Shown here piece by piece: positions 22,964 to 31,428 of a stretch of 64,000 nucleotides of DNA. Every line of letters starts with the position of its first letter. The first letter of the stretch is position 1. Location of the stretch: NCBI RefSeq assembly GCF_018847975.1, contig NZ_CP072597.1, positions 1,116,001 through 1,180,000 of the forward strand, written 5' to 3'. The position numbers and the translations under genes are program-made. The DNA is from Lysobacter sp. K5869. GTDB lineage: Bacteria; Pseudomonadota; Gammaproteobacteria; Xanthomonadales; Xanthomonadaceae. The notes below the pieces were generated by a model. It did no database searches. It was given only the letters and a program-made list of their open reading frames with translations, and was not told the origin of the DNA.

Positions 22964-24628
22964 ATGGCCGAACTGTTCCGCAACCGGTCGGCGTGCCTGC
23001 GCGCCAACTCGCTCGACGTCGACGCGCCCTGCCTGGTGGTTTCGTTCGCGCCCTGGTCGGGGCGGCCGAACCTGGACGCGCTGGGGTGGGCGGAAAAATT
23101 GTGCGAATCCCAGCGATGGCCGGCCTTGCATGTGATCTCGGCCGATGACGACTGGTACCAGTCCGACGGTGCGCAGGAGGCGGTGGAGCGCGCCGCCGGC
23201 ATCGCCCGGCGTTATCCGCGGGTCGTGACCTACGGCAGCAGCATGGGAGGCTACGCCGCGCTCAACTTCGCCAACGACCTGCGCGCGCGCATCGCGTTCG
23301 CGGTCGCGCCGCAGTTCTCCATCGACCGCGCCAAGGTCGGCTTCGAAACCCGCTGGGCGGCCGAGGCCGGGCGTACGACGTTCCTGCGCGACCGGGTCGC
23401 GGCGATCTCGCCGCGGGTGCGGCCCGTGCTGGTGTACGACCCGTGGTTCGCGCCGGATGTCCGCCATATCGAAGCGATCGCGGCGCACTGCGAACCGGTG
23501 CGGGTGCCGCTGCCGCTGATGGGCCACGACGGTGTCGGCGGCCGGGTGCTCAAGCCGATGCTCGCCGCGGCGCGCGAGGACGCGCCGTGGCGTATGCGCG
23601 AGGACGCCATCGCCCGTCACCGCCGCGAGCGCAAGCACACCGCCACGTACTACCTGCAACTGGTCGAGCGGGGGCGTTCGCTGTCGCCGCAGGCGCGCCT
23701 GGAGCTGCTGCGTCGCGCTCACGCGCTCGAGCCGACCCATGTCGGCGTCGCACTCAAGCGTTCGACCCTGTTGCTGGCCGGCGGCTGCGCCGAGGCGGCG
23801 TTGGACGTGCAGCAGGAGGCGCTGCGTCATGCCTCGCCCGCGTTCTTCGCAACGCTGACCAGCCATCGTGCGCAGGCGCTGGCGGCGCTCGGGCGCGAGG
23901 CGGAGGCGCTGGCCGCGGCCCGGCAGGCGCGCGAGGCGGCGCCGCACAATCCTTTCTTCGCCCACCACCTGGCGCAGTTGCTCGGCCGCGCGGGGCAGTG
24001 GCCGGACGCGTTGCGGCATCAGCGCGCCGCGCTGGCGTCGCATCCCGGCCATCCCGCGTATTCGCAGCAGTTGGCGGCGCTGGAGCGCGCTGCGGCCGCG
24101 GCGACGGTGGCGCCGCCGTCCTCGCGGTCCCCGCCGGAGCCACCGGAGCCGTCGTTGCCGCGCGATCCGGAACGGTCGCGCCTGGGCGAGGCCGCGGCCG
24201 GCGTGCCCGCGCCGGAGCGCGAGCGGATGCTGGCCCAGGCTTGCGCGGTAGAGCCTTCCTACAGCGGCGCCGCCGCGCGCTTTTCCAGCGCACTGCTGGT
24301 GGCCGGTTATTGCAGCGACGCGCTGGCGGTGCAGGACGAGGCGTTGGAGCGAATCGCGGACACGCCCTTGCTGTTGAGCCATCGCGCGCAGGCGCTCGAG
24401 CGGCTCGGCCGGCCGCGGGCGGCGTTGGCCGCGATCGCTCGCGCCGTCGCTCTGGCGCCGGACAACGCCTGGTTCCGCCACCAGTACGCCGGCCTGTTGC
24501 TGGCGGCCGGCGATTGGCGCAAGGCCGAACGCGAGCAATTGGCGGCGTTGGAACGGGCTCCGGCCCAGGCCGGCTACCGTGAGCGCTTGCAGCGGATCCG
24601 CGAGCGATCGGCGCTGGCGGCCGGCTGA
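22964..24628 (+). CDS. Alpha/beta-hydrolase domain fused to tetratricopeptide-like repeats
   Basis: 554 residues. The first ~210 residues form an alpha/beta hydrolase-like domain: VVSFAPWSGRPNLDALGW, nucleophile S93 in TYGSSMGGYAALNFA (G-x-S-x-G), and a possible catalytic His in PLMGHDGVGGR. From about 225 to 540 the chain consists of Ala-rich helical pairs of TPR type (LELLRRAHALEPTHVGVALK, EALAAARQAREAAPHNPFFA, AALAAIARAVALAPDNAWFR), interrupted by a Pro/Ser linker (APPSSRSPPEPPEPSLP). The hydrolase part is like those found in polysaccharide and glycosyltransferase clusters. ATG 22964 is used; a TTG 7 codons upstream is possible. No signal peptide, so cytosolic; function unknown. Confidence 0.8.
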   Translation: MAELFRNRSACLRANSLDVDAPCLVVSFAPWSGRPNLDALGWAEKLCESQRWPALHVISADDDWYQSDGAQEAVERAAGIARRYPRVVTYGSSMGGYAALNFANDLRARIAFAVAPQFSIDRAKVGFETRWAAEAGRTTFLRDRVAAISPRVRPVLVYDPWFAPDVRHIEAIAAHCEPVRVPLPLMGHDGVGGRVLKPMLAAAREDAPWRMREDAIARHRRERKHTATYYLQLVERGRSLSPQARLELLRRAHALEPTHVGVALKRSTLLLAGGCAEAALDVQQEALRHASPAFFATLTSHRAQALAALGREAEALAAARQAREAAPHNPFFAHHLAQLLGRAGQWPDALRHQRAALASHPGHPAYSQQLAALERAAAAATVAPPSSRSPPEPPEPSLPRDPERSRLGEAAAGVPAPERERMLAQACAVEPSYSGAAARFSSALLVAGYCSDALAVQDEALERIADTPLLLSHRAQALERLGRPRAALAAIARAVALAPDNAWFRHQYAGLLLAAGDWRKAEREQLAALERAPAQAGYRERLQRIRERSALAAG

Positions 24629-24638
24629 GCCGACCGCC

Positions 24639-24962
24639 TCAGTCGCGCCACCACAGAATCGCCGGCGGGTCGTCCGGGCGCGCCTGTTCGAGCCGGCGCA
24701 GCGCGTCCACGTCGAGCCCGGGCAGGTGCGCGCTGAGGGCCCGGGCGACGTCCGGGTAACCGGGCCAATCGGTGCGCAATTCCAGACGTTCGCCGCTGGC
24801 GGTGCCCAGTTCGACGTAGATCAGCCGGCGTTCGATGGCGTCGATGGCGTAGCCGTCGATCCCGTCGATGTCGCGCCAGCGGATGCCGTGGACGCGGCCG
24901 GCGCCGTCGTCGCGCCAGACGCCGCGCGGGTCGGCAAAGAGTCGGGGTGCATCCGGATTCAT
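24639..24962 (-). CDS. Small hypothetical protein
   Basis: 107 residues from ATG 24962. Contains GVWRDDGAGRVHGIRWRDID, GYAIDAIERRLIYVELGTAS and GERLELRTDWPGYPDVARAL, a compact alpha/beta protein without signal or membrane segment. The RIRWRDI...VELGTASG...ELRTDWPG pattern recalls PH-domain-like small cytosolic proteins, but no family can be named. Convergent with the hydrolase-TPR gene (10 bp between stops). Confidence 0.6.
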   Translation of the reverse strand: MNPDAPRLFADPRGVWRDDGAGRVHGIRWRDIDGIDGYAIDAIERRLIYVELGTASGERLELRTDWPGYPDVARALSAHLPGLDVDALRRLEQARPDDPPAILWWRD

Positions 24963-25107
24963 GGGCGGGCCGCTCCGGTGCGGCTGCCGCGGCGCGGCGG
25001 CCGGCCTTGCTCGACGGGGACATCCTGTTCGCTGCGATTTCATACCCGCGATCGGGCGCGGCGAAAGGGCGTCGCGGTCCGCCGATGCCAGGACTGTGAT
25101 CGCACTA

Positions 25108-25150
25108 ACAAAAAAGCGCCGGCCCGATGCGGACGACGCACCGGGCCGGC
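25108..25150 (-). terminator. Rho-independent terminator of the EamA transporter gene
   Basis: Read on the minus strand, a GCCGGCCCG / CGGGCCGGC stem (arms 25142-25150 and 25118-25126) is followed by a U-rich tract (complement of AACAAAAAA at 25107-25115). It lies about 85 bp beyond the transporter's stop codon in the direction of transcription. Confidence 0.8.
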
Positions 25151-25233
25151 GGGTTGAATCGGCGGGGAATCGGCGGGCCGGCGTGATGGCTCGATGCGGC
25201 AGCAGCGGGCCGGCGCGATGGCTCGAGGCGGGA

Positions 25234-26169
25234 TCAGCGGGCGACGGCGACGGCCGGGACGACGGCGGCGCGCGGCGCGGCGGCCGGGGCGGCGACGACG
25301 CGGCGGTTGGCCAGGACCACCCCGGCGAACACCAGCGCCACCGCCGGCAGGAAGCTCCAGCCCAGGCGCTCGTCGAACAGCACCGCGCCCCAGACCACGC
25401 CGGTCAGCGCGACCACATAACCCAGCTGGCTGTAGGCGACGCTGTCGGCGATGCGCTGCAGCGCGGCGGCGGCGACGTTGGCGGCCAGGGTCACCAGCAC
25501 CATCGCCAGCAGCAGCGGCCACACCGTGGCGATCCGCGCGGCGCTGCCTTCCAGCTCGCTGCCGGCCAGCAGCGGCAGCACCGCCACGGCCTGGACCAGC
25601 ATGGTGCCGGCGGTCGACATCGGCGCGCTGAGCCCGGTCGGCCAGCGGCGGCTGCGGTAGACGTTGCCGATCGCCAGCAGCACCGGCACGCCCAGGGCCG
25701 CGCCCAGCGCCAGCGCCTGTTCCGGTTCCACCGACTGCGCGCGCGGCGCCAGCACCAGCAGGACGCCGATCAGGCCCAGCGCGGTGCCGGCCAGCGCGGT
25801 CGGGGTCGGCCAGCGGCGTTCGACCAGGGCGTTGAACAGCGAGGTGAACATCGGCGACAGGGTCACCACCACGGTGAAGATGCCGGCCGGGATCCGCGCC
25901 AGCACCCAGTTGCCGACCAGGGCCGAGCCGGTCACCGCGATCAGGCCGGCGATGCCGTAGAAGCGCAGCGCGGCCGGGTCCAGCGGCAGGCGCTGGCCGC
26001 GGCCGCGCAGCACGGCCAGGATCAGCCCGGCGGCGCCGGCGGTCTGCACGAAGGAAACGATGAACGGGTTCAGCCCGGTGCTCAGCAGGAGCTTGCTGAG
26101 CACGAAGATGGCGCCGACCAGGCTGCCGGCGGTCAGGGTCAAAACGAGGCGCAGTGCGGTGGCGTTCAT
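25234..26169 (-). CDS. EamA/DMT superfamily transporter
   Basis: 311 residues with ten hydrophobic segments arranged as two EamA repeats (about 5-140 and 150-285). Typical residues are SLVGAIFVLSKLLLSTGLNP in helix 1, GNWVLARIPAGIFTVVVTLSPMFT (helix 4 PxxxT region), FNALVERRWP, and VVWGAVLFDERLGW near the end of repeat 2. Inner-membrane exporters of metabolites or drugs; the substrate is unknown. A short Ala/Pro-rich tail follows helix 10. Divergent from a LysR regulator (93 bp between starts), which probably controls it. Confidence 0.93.
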   Translation of the reverse strand: MNATALRLVLTLTAGSLVGAIFVLSKLLLSTGLNPFIVSFVQTAGAAGLILAVLRGRGQRLPLDPAALRFYGIAGLIAVTGSALVGNWVLARIPAGIFTVVVTLSPMFTSLFNALVERRWPTPTALAGTALGLIGVLLVLAPRAQSVEPEQALALGAALGVPVLLAIGNVYRSRRWPTGLSAPMSTAGTMLVQAVAVLPLLAGSELEGSAARIATVWPLLLAMVLVTLAANVAAAALQRIADSVAYSQLGYVVALTGVVWGAVLFDERLGWSFLPAVALVFAGVVLANRRVVAAPAAAPRAAVVPAVAVAR

Positions 26170-26261
26170 GGCGGCGGGGCGCGGGAGCAGTGAGGACGCG
26201 CTCAGATTAGGCGTCGCCGGCGCGCGGATAATCGGCCTCGGAGTGGCTAAACTGTTTCCCT

Positions 26262-27239
26262 ATGTCAACAATCCTGCTGCAGAAGCTGCCGGTGCCCGAC
26301 CTCGCCGGCCTGCTCGCCTTCGTTCGCGTCGCCGAACTCGGCAGCTTCGTCCGCGCCGCCGACGCGCTGGGGCTGTCCAAGGCGGCGGTGAGCAAACAGG
26401 TCTCGGCGCTGGAACGCCGGCTCGGCGCCCAGCTGCTGCACCGGACCACGCGCCGGCTCAGCCTGACCGAAGCCGGGCAGGCCTATCTGCGCCACGCCCA
26501 GAGCGCCTTCGCCGAGGCGCGCGCGGCCGAGGACGCGGTCGCCGGCACCCACGCCGCGCCGCAGGGACGGCTGCGGGTGTCGGCGCCGATGACCTTCGGC
26601 GCCCTGCACGTGGCGCCGTGGCTGGCCGGTTTCCTTGCGCGTTATCCACAGGTCGATCTGGACCTGCAGCTCGACGACCGCGAGCACGATCTGGTCCAGG
26701 GCAGTTTCGATCTGGCGATCCGCCTGGGTCGATTGGAGGCTTCGAGCTTGGTCGCGCGCACGATCGCCTACAGCCGGGTGGTGGTCTGCGCCTCACCGGC
26801 TTATCTGGAACGCGCCGGCCGCCCGCAGCGCCCCGACGAACTCGGCGCGTACGACTGCCTGCACTTCACCTTGTCGGCGAGCGGCCGCACCTGGAGCTTC
26901 GCCCGCGGCGCCGAGCTGGTGCGGGTGGCGCTGGGCGCGCGCCTGGACGCTAATTCCAGTCTGGCGTTGAAGGCGGCGGCGCTGGCCGGCGCCGGGATCG
27001 TGCGCGTGCCCGAGTTCGCGGTCGCGCGCGAGCTGGCCGACGGCGCGCTGGTGCGCGTGCTGCCGGATTGGGAGCTGCCCGGCCTGGACGTGCACGCGGT
27101 CATGCCCGAGCGGCGCTACGTGCCGGCCAAGGCGCGCGCCTTCGTCGAGCATCTGGTCGAAGCCTGGATGGGCGGCGGCGGTTGGAGCGACGCGGCGTCG
27201 CTGCAGCCGCGCCCGCCGGCCGCGCATCTCAGAAGCTGA
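26262..27239 (+). CDS. LysR family transcriptional regulator
   Basis: 325 residues. N-terminal winged HTH (about 10-70): LLAFVRVAELGSFVRAADAL, SKAAVSKQVSALERRLGAQLLHRTTRRLSLTEAG. C-terminal substrate-binding domain (about 95-300) with GRLRVSAPMTFGALHVAPWL and DLAIRLGRLEASSLVARTIA, the CrgA-like subgroup. The short 5' leader contains a TAAACT -10-like hexamer 8 nt before the ATG, so the transcript may have little or no leader. Divergent from the EamA gene, the usual arrangement for regulator and target. Confidence 0.95.
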   Translation: MSTILLQKLPVPDLAGLLAFVRVAELGSFVRAADALGLSKAAVSKQVSALERRLGAQLLHRTTRRLSLTEAGQAYLRHAQSAFAEARAAEDAVAGTHAAPQGRLRVSAPMTFGALHVAPWLAGFLARYPQVDLDLQLDDREHDLVQGSFDLAIRLGRLEASSLVARTIAYSRVVVCASPAYLERAGRPQRPDELGAYDCLHFTLSASGRTWSFARGAELVRVALGARLDANSSLALKAAALAGAGIVRVPEFAVARELADGALVRVLPDWELPGLDVHAVMPERRYVPAKARAFVEHLVEAWMGGGGWSDAASLQPRPPAAHLRS

Positions 27240-27359
27240 GACTCACGTGGTTAGACTAATGGCCCATAACCGCACCTCGAACGTGGATCGCCGCCGCGCC
27301 GCGCGCGCCCGCGTTCGCCGTTCCGCCCGCCGCCGCACCGGCTCCGACCGAGCGACCCG

Positions 27360-28973
27360 ATGCCCCTGACCGCCGCCCTCGTTTCCATCGCGTTCGCGCT
27401 GCTGATCGGCGCCGTCCTGGCGTGGCTGCTGGCCCGCGCCGGCGCCGCGCGCGCGCAGGAGGCCGCGCGCGCCGAACTCGGCGCCCAGCTCAACACGGCC
27501 AACACCGAGCGCGCCCAACTGGCCGAGCGCTGCGCGCGCATTCCCGAACTGCAGGCGCGGCTCGACGAACTCGACGCGCAGCGCCACCAACTGGTGCGCG
27601 ACGGCGGCGTGCTGCGCGAAGCCATCGGCCGCAGCGGCGCCGAACTCGACAAGGAACAGCAAGCCTTGCAGCGCCTGCGCATGGAGTTCGAACAGCTCGA
27701 ACGCGAGCGCGACGCGCTGGCCGGCGAGCTCAACCAGCGCAAGATCGAACTCGGCCGCATGGCCACCCAACTCGAAGCCGAGCGCGGCCAGGCGCAGGAA
27801 AAGATCGCCCAGCTGCGCGAGGTGCGCGACGAACTCAGCGCGCAGTTCCGCAACCTCGCCAACGAGATCCTGGAAGAGAAGAGCCGCCGCTTCACCGAGC
27901 AGAACCGCAGCCACCTGGGGCAGTTGCTCGACCCGCTGCAGCAGAAGCTGGCCGAATTCCAGACCCGGGTGGAAACCGTCTACGACAACGAAACCCGCGA
28001 CCGCACCGCGCTGGGCGAGCAAGTGCGCCAGCTGATGGCGCTCAACCAATCGCTCAGCGAAGACGCCAAGAACCTCACCACCGCGCTCAAGGGCTCGAAC
28101 AAGACCCAAGGCGCCTGGGGCGAACTGGTGCTCGAACGCGTGCTGGAGTCGGCCGGCCTGCGCAAGGGCGAGGAATACGACGTGCAGGAAAGCCACGGCA
28201 CCGAGGACGGCGAGCGCCGCCCGGACGTGACCCTGCACCTGCCGGAAGACCGGCACATGATCGTCGACGCGAAAATGTCGCTGGTCGCCTACGAACAGTT
28301 CGTCAGCGCCGAGGACGAGGACACCCGCGCGCGCGCGCTCAAGCGCCACATCGAATCGATGCGCCAACACATGCGCGGCCTGTCGGAGAAGCGCTACGAA
28401 GAGCTGTACGGCCTGCGCTCGCTCGACTTCGTGCTGATGTTCGTGCCGGTGGAACCGGCGTTCATGCTCGCCGTGGCCAACGACCGCGGTTTGTTCATGG
28501 AAGGCTGGGACCGCAACGTGCTGATGGTCAGCCCGTCGACGCTGCTGTTCGTGCTGCGCACGGTCAAGCATCTGTGGCGGCAGGAAGCGCAGAGCCGCAA
28601 CGCGCAGGAGATCGCCAAGCGCGGCGCGCTGTTGTACGACAAGCTGGCCGCGTTCGTGGCCGATCTGGACAAGGCCGCGAGCCAGCTCGATGGCGCCAAC
28701 AAGACGCTGGAAGCCGCGCGCGATAAGCTCGGTCGCGGAAAAGGCAACGCGATCCGTCAGGCCGAAATGCTCCGCGACTTGGGGGTCAAGCCGAACAAGG
28801 CGATGCCGGCCAAGCGGGTGGAAACGGCGCTGGATGAAGACGAGGGCGAGAGCGAAGACGATTCGGCGCCGCTGGCCTTGCCGGCGGTCGATGACGACGC
28901 GGCTGCGTTGGAGCCCGATGGCCCGCGGCCGATCGAAGGCGCGGCGGGTTTGCCGGAACCCGACCCGAGCTGA
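27360..28973 (+). CDS. rmuC: DNA recombination protein RmuC homologue
   Basis: 537 residues. An N-terminal membrane anchor (PLTAALVSIAFALLIGAVLAWLL) is followed by a long coiled coil (about 30-190, Glu/Arg/Gln-rich heptads) and the RmuC domain (about 200-455): NKTQGAWGELVLERVLESAG, DVTLHLPEDRHMIVDAKMSL, LRSLDFVLMFVPVEPAF and VSPSTLLFVLRTVKHLWRQE. The D...VDAK motif corresponds to the PD-(D/E)XK-like nuclease core. RmuC limits inversions and gene-amplification-type rearrangements. An acidic disordered tail follows (about 480-537). Monocistronic, followed by a REP-like element. Confidence 0.95.
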   Translation: MPLTAALVSIAFALLIGAVLAWLLARAGAARAQEAARAELGAQLNTANTERAQLAERCARIPELQARLDELDAQRHQLVRDGGVLREAIGRSGAELDKEQQALQRLRMEFEQLERERDALAGELNQRKIELGRMATQLEAERGQAQEKIAQLREVRDELSAQFRNLANEILEEKSRRFTEQNRSHLGQLLDPLQQKLAEFQTRVETVYDNETRDRTALGEQVRQLMALNQSLSEDAKNLTTALKGSNKTQGAWGELVLERVLESAGLRKGEEYDVQESHGTEDGERRPDVTLHLPEDRHMIVDAKMSLVAYEQFVSAEDEDTRARALKRHIESMRQHMRGLSEKRYEELYGLRSLDFVLMFVPVEPAFMLAVANDRGLFMEGWDRNVLMVSPSTLLFVLRTVKHLWRQEAQSRNAQEIAKRGALLYDKLAAFVADLDKAASQLDGANKTLEAARDKLGRGKGNAIRQAEMLRDLGVKPNKAMPAKRVETALDEDEGESEDDSAPLALPAVDDDAAALEPDGPRPIEGAAGLPEPDPS

Positions 28974-28991
28974 CGCTGTCGCGTATTCCCG

Positions 28992-29076
28992 GTAGGAGCG
29001 GCGCGAGCCGCGGCTGCGCAACCTCGCTTACGGCGCGAGCGGGCGACCCCGCGGTCGCGGCTTGCGCCGCTCCTAC
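28992..29076. repeat. REP-like inverted repeat (GTAGGAGCGGCG family)
   Basis: GTAGGAGCGGCGCGAGCCGC (28992-29011) is mirrored by GCGGCTTGCGCCGCTCCTAC (29057-29076). Same family as 5529-5623 and 12031-12056. It lies between the convergent ends of rmuC and mlaA. Confidence 0.85.
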
Positions 29077-29112
29077 AGGGGGAAACCGATGGTTCGCGGC
29101 GGCTCAAAACAA

Positions 29113-29140
29113 AACGGCCCGGATTCGCATCCGGGCCGTT
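29113..29140 (-). terminator. Rho-independent terminator at the end of the mla operon
   Basis: A perfect 12-bp stem AACGGCCCGGAT / ATCCGGGCCGTT with loop TCGC. On the minus strand it is followed by a U-rich tail (complement of CAAAACAAAA at 29105-29114). It begins 25 bp after the mlaA stop codon. Confidence 0.9.
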
Positions 29141-29165
29141 CGTTCGTCCAGCGCTGCGTGACGCT

Positions 29166-30371
29166 TCAGCGCACGCCGGCCCCATCCGTCGGCATCACCG
29201 GCATCGCGTTCGCCGGCACGCTCGGGTTGCTGTCGTCCTGCAGGTAGTCCGGCAGCTGGGTCTCGCCGTTCTTCTCCAGGCGGTCGCCGAAGATCTGGTA
29301 ATCGCGGCGCTGCATCCACGAATCGCGCACCAGCGCGTACTCGTCCTCGGCGCCTTCGCGCAGGTTGTCCAGCGGCAACAGCTGGGCGCGGATGTCGACC
29401 AGCTGCAAACCCTGCAGGCCGATGCGGATGCGGTCGCGCTCGATCCGGCGCAGCGGGCTCAGCGGAGCGTCGCCGACCGCGCCGAAGGCGTCGCGCACGG
29501 TGCGCGGGCCGAAGAACGGCAGTTCCAGGTAACGCGAGCGCTTCCAGCCCCACACGCCCAGGGTCTGGCCGAAGTCCTCGCTGCGGTTGGGCAGCTTGGC
29601 CGCGGTGGCCGGGTCGAAGATGCCGCCGATGCCGAGCGTGGTGTTGAGCGCGAACCGGCCCAGCGACTGCGCCGCCTGCTTGGGCTTGCCCTGCAGCAGC
29701 GCGTTGACCATCGACACCGGCTGGCCGAGGTTGTTGAAGAAGTTGCTCACGCCCAGGCGCACCGGCCGCGGCACCACCTTGGTGTAGGCGCGCGCCAGCG
29801 GCTTGGCCACGCCGCGGTCCACCGCGTTGTTGAAGCGGTGCATCTTGCGGTTGTACTTCTCCCACGGATCGAAGCCGCCGGGCACGTTGGCCGGCGCCGG
29901 CAGGGTGGGATCGGCGACCGGGTTGTACTCGGCCTGCGGGTTGCCGTAGAGCGCGTCGAAGTCGCGTTCGGCGTCGGTGCGCGGGTCGTCGGTCGCGGCC
30001 GGTTCGGCCGGCGGCGGCGCGGCCGCGGCGGTCGGATCGACCTGGGCGACGGCGTAGTCGAGCGCGTGCGCGTCGGGCGCCGGTTGCGCCTCGGCGCTCG
30101 GCGCGTCGGCGGCCGCGACATCGGCCGGCGCGACGCCGGCCGAGGCCAGCGCGCGCGCCGAATCGGTCTGCACCGGCGCGGTCGCGGCTTCGCTCGCGGA
30201 CGGCCCGGCGGCGCCGGCGTGCGCCGCAGCGGCGGCCGCCAGCGCGGCCGAATCGATCATCAGCGCGGACGAGTCGCCCGGCAGGGCCGGCGCGGCGTCG
30301 TTCGCCAGGGCCGGGACGGTGTGCGCGGCCAGGGCCAGGGCCAGCGCGAGAGGGAGTGCGTGGGGGCGCAT
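29166..30371 (-). CDS. mlaA: MlaA-family outer-membrane phospholipid-transport protein, without lipobox
   Basis: 401 residues, well above the usual ~250. A signal peptide (LALALALAAHTVPALAN) has no lipobox cysteine, unlike typical MlaA/VacJ lipoproteins. Residues about 25-150 are an Ala/Pro/Asp-rich low-complexity stretch. The MlaA domain (about 160-375) begins DPWEKYNRKMHRFNNAVDRG and has NFFNNLGQPVSMVNALLQGK, LNTTLGIGGIFDPAT, EDFGQTLGVWG and LPFFGPRTVRDAFG. MlaA removes misplaced phospholipids from the outer leaflet of the outer membrane and passes them to MlaC. Last gene of the mla cluster, 110 bp after mlaB and before a terminator. Confidence 0.9.
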   Translation of the reverse strand: MRPHALPLALALALAAHTVPALANDAAPALPGDSSALMIDSAALAAAAAAHAGAAGPSASEAATAPVQTDSARALASAGVAPADVAAADAPSAEAQPAPDAHALDYAVAQVDPTAAAAPPPAEPAATDDPRTDAERDFDALYGNPQAEYNPVADPTLPAPANVPGGFDPWEKYNRKMHRFNNAVDRGVAKPLARAYTKVVPRPVRLGVSNFFNNLGQPVSMVNALLQGKPKQAAQSLGRFALNTTLGIGGIFDPATAAKLPNRSEDFGQTLGVWGWKRSRYLELPFFGPRTVRDAFGAVGDAPLSPLRRIERDRIRIGLQGLQLVDIRAQLLPLDNLREGAEDEYALVRDSWMQRRDYQIFGDRLEKNGETQLPDYLQDDSNPSVPANAMPVMPTDGAGVR

Positions 30372-30481
30372 GGTTGCAGTCTAGTCTTCCGGGACAGCGG
30401 TGGGGGCGGCCAGGCCACGTCCGTGGGCGTCGGCGACCGCAACGATGGGGGATGGGCGACAGCGATCCGGCGGCGCGGTCC

Positions 30482-30769
30482 TCAGCGCCCGAAACCGAGC
30501 GATTCGTCCAGGCGATACGCCGCGCGCAGCTCCGCCAGACCGGCCGGTTCGCCGACCACGGCCACGCCCGGCGCCTGCGCGGCCAGTTCGGCCAACAGCG
30601 CCAAACCGGCGCTGTCGACCGAGGCCACGCCGGTCAGGTCGAACCGGCGCGCGCCGGGCGCGAGCGGCCGCGCCTGCGGCCACAGCGCGGCCGCCGCCGC
30701 GCGGTCGAGCGTGCCGGCGAACGCCAGCGTCTCGCCGTCGCGCCGCACGCTGGCCGCGCCGGTGCTCAC
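30482..30769 (-). CDS. mlaB: MlaB, STAS-domain subunit of the Mla ABC transporter
   Basis: 95 residues from a GTG start at 30769 that overlaps the mlaC stop (GTGA). The STAS fold is visible: beta-strand TLAFAGTLDRAAAAALW, RRFDLTGVASVDSAGLALLA with the D52-S53-A-G signature, and VAVVGEPAGLAELRAAY. MlaB binds MlaF on the cytoplasmic side and is needed for ATPase activity and complex stability. The GTG start and overlap explain why no ATG-initiated version is found. Confidence 0.85.
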   Translation of the reverse strand: MSTGAASVRRDGETLAFAGTLDRAAAAALWPQARPLAPGARRFDLTGVASVDSAGLALLAELAAQAPGVAVVGEPAGLAELRAAYRLDESLGFGR

Positions 30770-31428
30770 TTGTTGCCGCTCGCCTGCGCCTGCAGCTTGC
30801 CGGCCTTGATGTCGGCGGCGACCTGGGCGATCGACTTCTGGCTCAGCGGCGAGTCGAACTGGTTGCGGAAGGTCTGCACGAAGCTGACGCCTTCCACCAT
30901 CACGTCGAACACCTTCCACTGCGAACCGCTCTTGCGCAGCAGGTAGTCCACCGGCACCGGCTCGCCGCCCTGGCGCAGGAACTCGCTCGACACCTTGACG
31001 ATGGCGCCGCCGCGCAGCGGGGTTTCCGACTTGATCCGCACCTGCAGGCGGGTGTTGAAGTCGAGCAGGGCCGAACCGTAGCGCTGCATCAGGCTGCTGG
31101 TCAGCGCGTCGGCGAAGTTGGCCACGTCGGCATCGGCGGCGCCGCGGCCGTGGGTGCCCAGGACCAGACGCGCGGCGTAGTCGCGGTCGAACAGCTGGTT
31201 GAACTCGGTGGTGACGAACTGGCTCAGCGCGGCGCGGTTCTTGCTGAACTCGGCGCGGCGCGATTCCAGGGTCGACAGGATCCGCGTGGTGTTGGTCAGC
31301 ACCATCGCGCTCGGCGTGCCGGCGGCCGGCGCGGTGCCCGGCGCGGCGGTGGCCTGGGCCAGCGCCAGGGACGGAACGCCGGCGAGCAGGGCGCAGGCGA
31401 GGAGGGAGGCGGTGAGGATGCGCTTCAT
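30766..31428 (-). CDS. mlaC: MlaC, periplasmic phospholipid-binding protein
   Basis: 220 residues. Signal peptide ILTASLLACALLAGVPSLALA. The MlaC/Ttg2D domain spans about 40-205 with QLFDRDYAARLVLGTHGRG, LVNTALLxxYG-like LTSSLMQRYGSALLDFN, PVDYLLRKSGSQWKVFDVMV and GVSFVQTFRNQFDSPL. MlaC ferries phospholipid between MlaA at the outer membrane and MlaD in the inner membrane. ATGA overlap with mlaD upstream and GTGA overlap with mlaB downstream place it in a tight operon. Confidence 0.95.
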   Translation of the reverse strand: MKRILTASLLACALLAGVPSLALAQATAAPGTAPAAGTPSAMVLTNTTRILSTLESRRAEFSKNRAALSQFVTTEFNQLFDRDYAARLVLGTHGRGAADADVANFADALTSSLMQRYGSALLDFNTRLQVRIKSETPLRGGAIVKVSSEFLRQGGEPVPVDYLLRKSGSQWKVFDVMVEGVSFVQTFRNQFDSPLSQKSIAQVAADIKAGKLQAQASGNK

